Shown: piece after piece, positions 15,049 through 23,500 of the stretch
How positions within the stretch are numbered: the stretch's first letter is position 1
How the letters are laid out: each line of letters begins with the position of its first letter
Source: Verrucomicrobiota bacterium
GTDB lineage: Bacteria > Verrucomicrobiota > Verrucomicrobiia > Limisphaerales > JAEYXS01
DNA length: 54,309 bases
NCBI GenBank assembly: GCA_023431185.1
Contig: JAEYXS010000095.1
Coordinates: 1 to 54,309 of the forward strand
Direction of reading: 5' to 3'
The notes under the pieces: generated by a model
Told to the model about the DNA's origin: nothing
The model's database searches: none
The model's input: only the letters and a program-made list of their open reading frames with translations
Program-made: the position numbers and the translations under genes

Positions 15049-17514
15049 ATGGAGAGAAGTCGTATCATCGCCGTTATGATCGTGGGCGGGTTGCTCACGG
15101 CGGGCGCTATTTCCGCAGCGGAGATCAAGCCGCTGGGGAAGGGGAAGACCATTGATATCGAGGCGGGGCGGAAGCATTGGGCGTATCAGGCGGTGCAGAA
15201 CCCGGCACCCGCAGCAGTAAAGAACAAGCGGTGGCCGCAGACGGACTTGGATACGTTTATTTTGGTGAAGCTGGAGCAGGAAAGGTTGAAGCCCAGTCTG
15301 CCAGCGGAGAAACGGGTGCTGATACGGCGGGCGTATTTTGATCTCATCGGATTGCCGCCGGCATACGACGAGGTGGAGGCATTCGTAGCGGACAAATCAC
15401 CGAAGGCTTTTGAGCAGTTGGTGGACAAACTGCTGGCACGGCCTGAATACGGACAGCGCTGGGGGCGGCACTGGCTGGATGTAGCGCGGTATGCGGACAC
15501 GATGGAGCAATCAGTAGATGGCGAGCGACGCATCCCATTTGCGCACACGTATCGGGATTATGTCATCGATGCATTCAATGCGGACAAGCCGTTCAATCAA
15601 TTCATTTTGGAACAGATCGCGGCCGACCGGTTGCCGGAGAAGGACAAGGCGGACCTAAGGGCTTTGGGTTTCCTGACGGTGGGAAGGCAATTCCGGGCGA
15701 ATGAAGATGGGCCGAATCTGGTGATCGATGATCGCATCGATGTCATCACCCGCGGGTTTCTCGGGCTGACGGTCTCCTGTGCGCGTTGTCACGATCACAA
15801 GTTCGATCCGGTGCCGACGGCGGATTACTACTCGCTCTATGGTATTCTAGGAAGTGTGCAGGAGCCGTTGGATCTGCCGGAATTGAAGCGCACAGGTGAT
15901 GCGGCGTTGCTGGAGAAGTATGAGAAGGAGCGCGCGCGCATCCTCAAGGAATACGATGATCATGTCACCGCCTGCATGGCGACGTCCAACCAGCATTTCC
16001 GCGATCTGGTGACGGAGTATCTGCAATATCAGGTGCGCATCTCGGCGAATCATCGCACAACAGAAGGGTATGTGCCGCTGGATACGCCGCGTGGGCTGAT
16101 GCATTACCAGGCGTGGATGCGCTGGCAGGCCTTGCTGAAGCAAAGCGCGGCGAGCGGGGAACCTTTCTTCAAACTGTGGCATCAACTGATGGCGCTGCCC
16201 AAGGATGGGTTTGCGGCAAAGGCGCAGGAAGTTCTGGCGGAGGTAGTAAAACATCCGCAGTCGCATCATCCGTTAGTCGTCTCTGCCTTCAATGGGCAGA
16301 AACCTGAGACCATGATGGAGGCGGCGGCGATTTATGGGAAAGTGGTGCAGGAAGCTCTGAAGGCGCAGACGGATGAGGCGAAGCAGGTGGTGGATCTGAT
16401 TTATGGCCCGAAATCACCGGTGCCACCGCAGAACCGGCAGGAGATGATCGATGACATCCACCGTTTCCTGACGGAGAAGGAGTTGGTGAACCGCAAGGAT
16501 GGTGAACGTGGCGATGGCTTGCGGACGCAGTTGGCCGTGCTGGAGGCGACTGCACCGGTGGAGCGACCGATGGCGGTGCGGGCCACGCCGAAACCGGTGG
16601 ACCCACATATCCTTATCCGAGGTGAGATGAGGAATGTCGGCGCATCCGTGCCGCGGCGCTTCCTGCAAGTGCTGGCGAATGTGGACGGGCGTACGTATGG
16701 CGACGATGGGCGGCTGCAACTGGCGCAGGCCATCGTGAGCAAAGAGAATCCGCTGGTGGCGCGGGTGATCGTGAACCGTGTGTGGCAACAGCATTTCGGA
16801 CAGGGGCTGGTGCCGACAGCAGACGACTTTGGGGTGATGGGGCAGGGGCCATCGCATCCGGAACTGCTCGATCACTTGGCCTCGTGGTTCATGGAGCATG
16901 GGTGGTCGATGAAGGCGTTGCATCGTTACATTCTTTCCTCAGCAACGTGGCAGCAGAGTGGCACAACCAATGAACGTGCGCTATTAAAGGACCCGGGCAA
17001 CAAACTGCTCTGGCGGATGTCGCCGAGGCGGTTGGAGTTCGAGCCGTTGCGCGATTCGTTGCTGCAAGTGGCGGGTAAACTGGATGTGAAGATGGGCGGG
17101 CGTAGTGCGCCGTTGGATGAGAAGAATCTGCGTCGGGCCGTGTATGGCTATACCGACCGCTTCCGTATTCCAGCACTGCTGCGGAACTTTGATGTGGCGA
17201 ATCCGGACACGTCCATCGCGCGACGGAGTGAGACGACGGTGCCACTGCAGGCGCTTTATCTGATGAACAGCGGGTTCGTGCGGCAACAGGCAGAAGCGGT
17301 GTTGAAGCGGGCGGAGATGGTCAAAGCCGTGAATGCTGAAGAACGTATCAAAACCGCGTTCCGGCTGATATACTCACGGCAGCCCATGAAAGAGGAATTG
17401 CAGCTCGCGCAAGACTATGTTGGGGATGCGGCACTGGATGAAAAGGGCAGCCGCCAATGGGCGAACCTTGTGCAAGGATTGCTCATCGCGAACGAATTTG
17501 TCTTTGTGGATTGA
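15049..17514 (+). CDS. DUF1549-DUF1553 protein lacking the N-terminal cytochrome domain (pair 2)
   Basis: This 821-residue exported protein has a signal peptide (1-24). DUF1549 begins almost at once, with HWAYQAVQNPAP and then VLIRRAYFDLIGLPPA. The internal heme motif CARCH (244-248) is followed by DHKFDPVPTADYYSLYG. DUF1553 occupies about 560-815 with LVARVIVNRVWQQHFGQG and SHPELLDHL. Unlike the other three PSD1 proteins here, no PSCyt1 domain and no second CxxCH precede DUF1549, so one heme is expected instead of two. A helical region with many charged residues (about 270-470) replaces the inserted domains of pair 1. It is followed one base later by DUF1501, a tight operon. Confidence 0.87.
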   Translation: MERSRIIAVMIVGGLLTAGAISAAEIKPLGKGKTIDIEAGRKHWAYQAVQNPAPAAVKNKRWPQTDLDTFILVKLEQERLKPSLPAEKRVLIRRAYFDLIGLPPAYDEVEAFVADKSPKAFEQLVDKLLARPEYGQRWGRHWLDVARYADTMEQSVDGERRIPFAHTYRDYVIDAFNADKPFNQFILEQIAADRLPEKDKADLRALGFLTVGRQFRANEDGPNLVIDDRIDVITRGFLGLTVSCARCHDHKFDPVPTADYYSLYGILGSVQEPLDLPELKRTGDAALLEKYEKERARILKEYDDHVTACMATSNQHFRDLVTEYLQYQVRISANHRTTEGYVPLDTPRGLMHYQAWMRWQALLKQSAASGEPFFKLWHQLMALPKDGFAAKAQEVLAEVVKHPQSHHPLVVSAFNGQKPETMMEAAAIYGKVVQEALKAQTDEAKQVVDLIYGPKSPVPPQNRQEMIDDIHRFLTEKELVNRKDGERGDGLRTQLAVLEATAPVERPMAVRATPKPVDPHILIRGEMRNVGASVPRRFLQVLANVDGRTYGDDGRLQLAQAIVSKENPLVARVIVNRVWQQHFGQGLVPTADDFGVMGQGPSHPELLDHLASWFMEHGWSMKALHRYILSSATWQQSGTTNERALLKDPGNKLLWRMSPRRLEFEPLRDSLLQVAGKLDVKMGGRSAPLDEKNLRRAVYGYTDRFRIPALLRNFDVANPDTSIARRSETTVPLQALYLMNSGFVRQQAEAVLKRAEMVKAVNAEERIKTAFRLIYSRQPMKEELQLAQDYVGDAALDEKGSRQWANLVQGLLIANEFVFVD

Positions 17515-17515
17515 T

Positions 17516-18952
17516 ATGAAGCCAAATCCTTTACTGAATCCGGAATCATTGATGACACGGCGGGAGATGCTGCGCCGGTGCGGAGCGGGTTTCGGGTTGG
17601 TGGGATTGGCGGCGATGTGGGGGAAGGATTTGCTCGCAGGTGAAGCGGGCGGCGCGCATCCGCTGGAGGTGAAGCCATCGCATTTTCCGGCCAAGGCGAA
17701 GTATGTGATCCAGATCCTGGCGAATGGCGGGCCCTCGCAGATGGACACGTTCGACCCGAAGCCGATGCTGAACAAGTATCACGGGCAACGATTACCGCTG
17801 CACTTCGCCACGGAGCGTCCGACGGGTGCGGCCTTGGGCTCACCATTTAAATTCAAGAAATACGGGCAGAGCGGTTTGGAAGTGAGCGAGATTTTTGCAC
17901 CGCTGGCAGAACAGCATGCGGACAAGTTGTGCGTGATCCGCTCGATGCATACGGATGTGCCCATCCATGAGAGTTCGCTACGGTTGATGAATTGTGGCGC
18001 GAGCATCATGGCGCGGCCGAGCATCGGGGCATGGGTGACATATGGATTGGGCACAGAGAATCAGAATCTGCCGGGCTTTGTGGTGCTTGTGCCGAAGGGG
18101 ATGCCGGTGGCCGGGGCGGATAACTGGCAATCATCATTCCTGCCGGGAACGTATCAAGGGACTTACATCGAGACACAGGACAAAGCGCCGCAGGATCTCA
18201 TCGAGAATCTTAAGAACCCGTATCTCAATGCAGAGGAACAACGGAAGCAGTTGTCGTTCGTGGAGCAATTGAACCGCAAGCATCAAAGCAAACGGAATGA
18301 GGCGGCGCTGGAGGCGCGTATCCATTCGTTTGAGATGGCGTTTCGCATGCAGAATGCGGCGACGGATGCGTTCGATATCGGACGCGAACCACAGCACATC
18401 CGCACGATGTATGGTGATACACCGCAGGCGAAGCAGATGCTGGTGGCACGGCGATTGGTGGAGCGCGGAGTGAGGTTTGTGCAGGTGTGGCATGGGACGC
18501 TGCAGCCGTGGGACAGCCATAACAACATCGAGGGCGATCACCGGAAGCTGGCGAATGATTGTTGTCAGGGCATCACGGCGCTGCTGACGGATCTGGAGAC
18601 GAGAGGATTGCTGGACGAGACATTGGTGATCTGGGGCGGGGAGTTCGGTCGCACACCCACGGTGGAGTTGACTCAAGATGCGGCGCTCAAGCCGACGGCG
18701 GGGCGTGATCATAACAACCACGGTTTCACGATGTGGCTGGCGGGTGGCGGGGCGAAGGGCGGGGTGATCCACGGGGCCACGGATGATTTCGGTTTTGGTG
18801 CAGTGAAGGACAAGGTGCATGTCCATGACTTGCAGGCGACCGTGTTGCATCTGCTGGGCATGGATCATGAGAAGCTGGTGTACCGCCATTCCGGACGTGA
18901 TTTCCGGCTGACGGATGTGCATGGACAAGTGGTGAAGGAGTTGCTGGCGTGA
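17516..18952 (+). CDS. DUF1501 family protein, Tat-exported (pair 2)
   Basis: This 478-residue protein starts at the ATG at 17516, one base after the preceding stop codon. The N-terminus has a Tat-like signal (TRREMLRRCGAGFGLVGLAAM). The DUF1501 core shows NGGPSQMDTFDPKPML, RPSIGAWVTYGLGTENQNLP, VARRLVERGVRFVQVW, GGEFGRTP, GRDHNNHGFTMWLAGGGAKG and DLQATVLHLLGMDHEKLVYR. Compared with pair 1 the motifs are nearly the same, but Gln replaces His in the DLHAT motif, a possible metal-ligand position. It overlaps the next gene by four bases (GTGA), indicating translational coupling with the ceramidase-family gene. Confidence 0.88.
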   Translation: MKPNPLLNPESLMTRREMLRRCGAGFGLVGLAAMWGKDLLAGEAGGAHPLEVKPSHFPAKAKYVIQILANGGPSQMDTFDPKPMLNKYHGQRLPLHFATERPTGAALGSPFKFKKYGQSGLEVSEIFAPLAEQHADKLCVIRSMHTDVPIHESSLRLMNCGASIMARPSIGAWVTYGLGTENQNLPGFVVLVPKGMPVAGADNWQSSFLPGTYQGTYIETQDKAPQDLIENLKNPYLNAEEQRKQLSFVEQLNRKHQSKRNEAALEARIHSFEMAFRMQNAATDAFDIGREPQHIRTMYGDTPQAKQMLVARRLVERGVRFVQVWHGTLQPWDSHNNIEGDHRKLANDCCQGITALLTDLETRGLLDETLVIWGGEFGRTPTVELTQDAALKPTAGRDHNNHGFTMWLAGGGAKGGVIHGATDDFGFGAVKDKVHVHDLQATVLHLLGMDHEKLVYRHSGRDFRLTDVHGQVVKELLA

Positions 18953-20460
18953 GGCGCGTGAGCTTAAACATATTGAGTTTGGTGGTGTCACTCAGTTGCC
19001 TGTTGCTGAGTTCCAGAGGTGGTGCGGCAGAACTGCGAGCTGGTGCGGCCAAGGTGGACATCACGGACCGCACGGGATTGGTGAATGATCCACTGTATGC
19101 CAAGGCGCTGGTGGTGAAGAGTGACAGCACGACGGTGGTGCTGATCACCATTGATGCGGTGGCCATCGGGGAGATCGGGCGGATCAAGAATGATTTTCTG
19201 CCGAATGTCCGGGCCAAGTTGCAGCAGGAACTGGGCATTGCCCCTGCCAGCGTGGTGATCAATGCCAGCCATTGTCATGGAATCGTGCGGACCAACACGG
19301 AGCAGCTCACGGTGGAGGTGGTGAAGGCAGCCATGAAGAATCTGGTGCCGGTTAAGGTAGGTGCGGGAACAGGGCTGGAAAACCGGATCAGTGAGAACCG
19401 GCGGTTGAAATTGAAGGACGGCAGCGAGGTGGACATGCGCCGGGCTTATGCGATGCCACGTGATGAGGAGGTGGCGAGCGTGGGGCCGATCGATCCGCAG
19501 ATCGGTCTGCTGCGATTGGACCGAGTAGATGGCAGTACTTTGGCGGTGCTCTACAACTTTGCCTGTCATCCCATCATGAATCCGCCCAGCACGGGTAACA
19601 CGGCCGATTTTCCCGGCTTTGCATCCAAGCTGATTGAGGAACAATTGGGCGGCGGTGCGGTTGCTTTCTTCGTGCAAGGTTGTGGCGGAGACATCAATCC
19701 GGTGCGCTACAAAGACGTCCAGAATCCACCGAGTGCCGAGCCTTTGGGGAATCTGCTGGGACTGAGTGTGATGGAGGGCGTGCGGAAGATTCAGACGAAG
19801 GGTGGCGGTGAACTTAAGGTTGTGAACGAGAAAGTATTGCTGCCTCGTGGTGCGGATTTCGAGAAGCGTATCGCTTCCATCCAGGCAGAACAGGCGAAGC
19901 TCCTGCAATCGCTCAAGCCGACGGATATCAATTTCAAGACTTTCCTGCCACTCTACCTCCAGCACAAGCTGTCGCCGGAGTTTCCGTCCTATTACTCGCA
20001 GGGTTATCTGCATGACAAAGCTATCGGCAAAGACGACCTGCTGAAGCTGGATGCGAACAACCGCAAGCTCCTGGAAGCGTACGAGGAGAACATCCACGTG
20101 ATGGAGCGATTGACGCGGCTGAACGTGAATCTGGCCTTGTTGAGGAAGCATCTTGCGGAGAACCAGGCGGCAGGCAAGCCGGTGATCGAGGTGGAGATGG
20201 CGGCTTTGCGCATCGGCGATTTCAGGCTGATCACCTTTCCCGGTGAACTGACCGTGGATATCGGTCTCAACATCAAGCGACAGGCGGCGGCACCTTTCAC
20301 CTTCGTGGCCGGATATTGCAATGGCTACATCTATTACCTGCCGACGGTGGAGCAACGGGGCAATCGCGGTTATGCACAGGAAGATTGTGACTGCATCGTA
20401 GCGCCGGAGTGGCAGAAGGTATTCGAGGGCAAGGCGCTCGAGCTGCTGAAGAAATTGTGA
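18949..20460 (+). CDS. Neutral/alkaline ceramidase-family protein, secreted
   Basis: This 503-residue protein starts at a GTG that overlaps the stop of the DUF1501 gene. The signal peptide is about 1-27. The family core opens with RAGAAKVDITDRTG. Candidate zinc ligands are in ASHCHG (His108, His110), FACHP (His207), FPGE (Glu433) and the NGYIYYLP segment. The catalytic serine of characterised neutral ceramidases lies in GDVSPN; the matching site here reads GDINPV, with Asn250 in place of Ser. A ceramide amidase reaction is therefore doubtful, and the protein may be another metal-dependent hydrolase on this fold. Such homologues are frequent in PVC genomes near PSD1 genes. It is followed by a larger protein with the same N-terminal domain. 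Confidence 0.82.
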   Translation: MRRVSLNILSLVVSLSCLLLSSRGGAAELRAGAAKVDITDRTGLVNDPLYAKALVVKSDSTTVVLITIDAVAIGEIGRIKNDFLPNVRAKLQQELGIAPASVVINASHCHGIVRTNTEQLTVEVVKAAMKNLVPVKVGAGTGLENRISENRRLKLKDGSEVDMRRAYAMPRDEEVASVGPIDPQIGLLRLDRVDGSTLAVLYNFACHPIMNPPSTGNTADFPGFASKLIEEQLGGGAVAFFVQGCGGDINPVRYKDVQNPPSAEPLGNLLGLSVMEGVRKIQTKGGGELKVVNEKVLLPRGADFEKRIASIQAEQAKLLQSLKPTDINFKTFLPLYLQHKLSPEFPSYYSQGYLHDKAIGKDDLLKLDANNRKLLEAYEENIHVMERLTRLNVNLALLRKHLAENQAAGKPVIEVEMAALRIGDFRLITFPGELTVDIGLNIKRQAAAPFTFVAGYCNGYIYYLPTVEQRGNRGYAQEDCDCIVAPEWQKVFEGKALELLKKL

Positions 20461-20461
20461 C

Positions 20462-20524
20462 ATGAAGGCATTTGTTGAGCTGCTCACGGCTGACGGCGCA
20501 ACGTTTTGGAACGAATCTGCATGA
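20462..20524 (+). CDS. Possible 20-codon leader or coupling ORF
   Basis: An ATG two bases after the preceding stop opens a 20-codon frame ending in TGA at 20522-20524, which overlaps the ATG of the next gene (ATGA). The peptide reads MKAFVELLTADGATFWNESA. It could couple translation of the two ceramidase-type genes, whose downstream partner has no visible Shine-Dalgarno. The arrangement can also arise by chance. Confidence 0.25.
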   Translation: MKAFVELLTADGATFWNESA

Positions 20525-23500
20525 GGGCAAATCGATTCATACTGCTACTGGCGGTTTTGGCGGCATTTTCCGCCTCGGACACCGGCGCGGCCACGTTTCG
20601 TGCTGGTGCCATAGCGATAGACATTGCGCCGACGAATTATCCGGTGATTGTGAACGGTGGTTTCCTGGAGAAGACTGCGACTAAGGCGAACGATCCGTTG
20701 TATGCCCGGGCTTTGGCGCTGGATGATGGTTCGACCCGGTTGGTGATCTGCGTGGTGGACACCTGTATGATGCCAGGCGATCTGATCGATCGGGCTAAGG
20801 ACATGGCGCAGAAGGCCACGGGATTACCTGCGGATCGGATGCTAGTGAGTGCCACTCATACACATTCTGCGCCTTCATCCATGGCGTGCCTAGGCAGTCG
20901 GGCTGATACGAACTATGTGCAGTTTCTGCCGGGGAAGATCGCGGAGGCGATTGTCGGGGCCATCAAGAATCTGGAGCCTGCGAGCATCGGCTGGGCGGCG
21001 GTGGATGATTGGGAGCACACATTCAACCGGCGCTGGATTCGCCGTCCAGACAAGCTCATCACCGATCCTTACGGGCAGGCCAGCGCCAAGGCCCACATGC
21101 ATCCGGGCCACCAAAGCCCCGATGCCATCGGGCCCTCGGGACCAGTGGACCCGGGCTTGAGCCTGCTGGCGGTGAAGGCGAAGGATGGCCGACCCTTGGG
21201 CTTGCTCGCGAACTACTCGCAACACTATTTCGGCGCGCCGGCGCTCTCGGCAGATTATTACGGACGGTTCGCGGAACATATCGCGCAACTCATCGGGGCC
21301 AAGGGCGGCAGCGGGCCGTTTGTCGGGATAATGTCGCAAGGCACAAGCGGGGATCTCATGTGGATGGATTATGCGGCTCCACGGCGGCAGATTAGTTTTG
21401 ACACTTATGCCAAGGAAGTCGCCGATCATGCATTCAAGGCCTATCAAAAGATCCAATGGCGGGACTGGGTGCCGTTGAAGATGACCGAGAAGAAGCTGCC
21501 ATTGGCATATCGGGTGCCGGATGCGGACCGGTTGGCTTGGGCACGAAAAGTGGCCGCCACGGTGAAGGACCGGCTGCCGAATAACTGGCCGGAGGTCTAT
21601 GCGTTCGAGGCGTTGCATTTGCATGAACGCCAGCGCACAGAGCTGAAGTTGCAAGCGCTGCGCATCGGTGAGTTAGGCATCGCCACGCTGCCGAATGAGG
21701 TTTATGCCATCACAGGTCTAAAACTGAAGGCGCAGAGTCCGCTGGCGATGACGTTCAACATCGAGCTGGCCAATGGTGCTGAAGGTTATATCCCGCCACC
21801 GGAGCAACACGCTTTGGGTGGTTATACGACTTGGGCCGCGCGCACTGCTGGATTGGAAGTGCAGGCTGAATCTAGAATCGTCGAAACTTTGCTCACTGCA
21901 TTGGAAGAAGTGGCGGGCCAGCCGCGCAAGCCGGTCACAGTGGGGTTGGGCAATTACGCGAAGGCGATCTTAAGCGGAAGGCCGGCGGCCTTCTGGCGCT
22001 TGGAGGAAATGGTTTTCCCGACGGCTCAGGATAGCAGTGGGAACAAGCGTCCGGCGACGTATGAGAATGGCATCGCACTTTATCTGGCCGGAGCGGGCAG
22101 CGGCACCGGTATCACGCCCAAACCAGCGTTGACGTCTTCTGAGTTTTCAGCGGCAGGAGAGATCAATCGCGCAGCGCATTTTGCGGGCGGACGATTGAAC
22201 GCCAAGGTTAAGCCGGGCAAGCAGTGGAGTGCGGAGTTCTGGCTGTGGAATGGACTGGTGACCAGCTTGCGCGGCACCACGGGAATCCTATTGGCGACGG
22301 ATGACGCGCAGGAGCAGTTAGGCATCACCGGTAACAGCGAGCCAGCAGGACGGCTCTTCTTCAGCCAAGGGACGCAGCGTTTCGTGGGCAAAACGGAGCT
22401 GCAATTGAAAGAGTGGCATCAGGTGGCCTTGGTGCGGGATGGGGACGAGGTGCGGGTGTATCTGGATGGCCGGACGGCGCCGGAGATCACCGGCACGGTG
22501 AGGGCTACGAAGGCGCAAGGCCTGTTCTTCGGTGGTGCAACGAACGAGGAGCAATATCTGGAAGGCAAGCTGGACGAGATCGCCTATTACGACCGGGTAT
22601 TAAAGCCGGAGGAGTTCGCGGCGCATTGGAAAATTTCCGGGATTCCGCAGACGCGTGAACGGGAGGCAGCCGAAAAAGCGGCGGCACTGAAGCTGGAACT
22701 GGAACGGGCGAATCCACCGAAGTTTCCTGCCAGCTATCGGGAAGCGGTGGCTGGATTGAAACCATCGCTGGTGTGGTCACTGAACGAGGCGAAGGATGCT
22801 ACCGTGCCAGACGTATCCGCCAACAAGCGGGCAGGGCGTATCGAAGGGAATGTCACCGTGCAGCCGGTGACTTATGCCGCGGTGAATGGCGGGCGCATCC
22901 GGGGTGAGTTCAAGGAGTCGGCTGATCATTACAGTGTTTCCTTCTGGTTCCGCAATAACTCACCGAACGATGCACAAGCGGTGACGGCGTATCTGTTCTC
23001 GCGCGGACCGAATGGAAATAATCAAGCGCCGGGAGATCATCTGGGCATTGGTGGCACCTATCGTAACAACTTGCCGGGCCGTTTGATGTTCTTCAATGGC
23101 AACGCCAAAAACCAAGTGTTATCCGGCAATACCATCCTTCCGTCGAACACTTGGAACCATGTGGTGCTGGTGCGAGCCGGGAAGCGGGTGACAGCTTGGT
23201 TGAATGGTGTGGCTGAACCGGAAATCAGCGGTGAAGCGGAAGTGACCACAGCAGGGGTGAAGGAGTTCTTTCTGGGTGCTCGCAGTGATAACTTTACGCC
23301 TTTGAATGGCTACTTGGCGGAGTTCGCCTTGTTCGAGCGGGCTTTGACGGCGACGGAAGCAACGCAACTTCACAAGGCATCCGGCCAAGTCGCAGGCACG
23401 GCGAAGCAATCGCCACCCGCCGCCGTCACGCCACCACCGGCTTCGCTGCCACTTGCTCCAGCGGCGGCGCTCAAGAGCATCAAAGTAAGGGAGGGCTATC

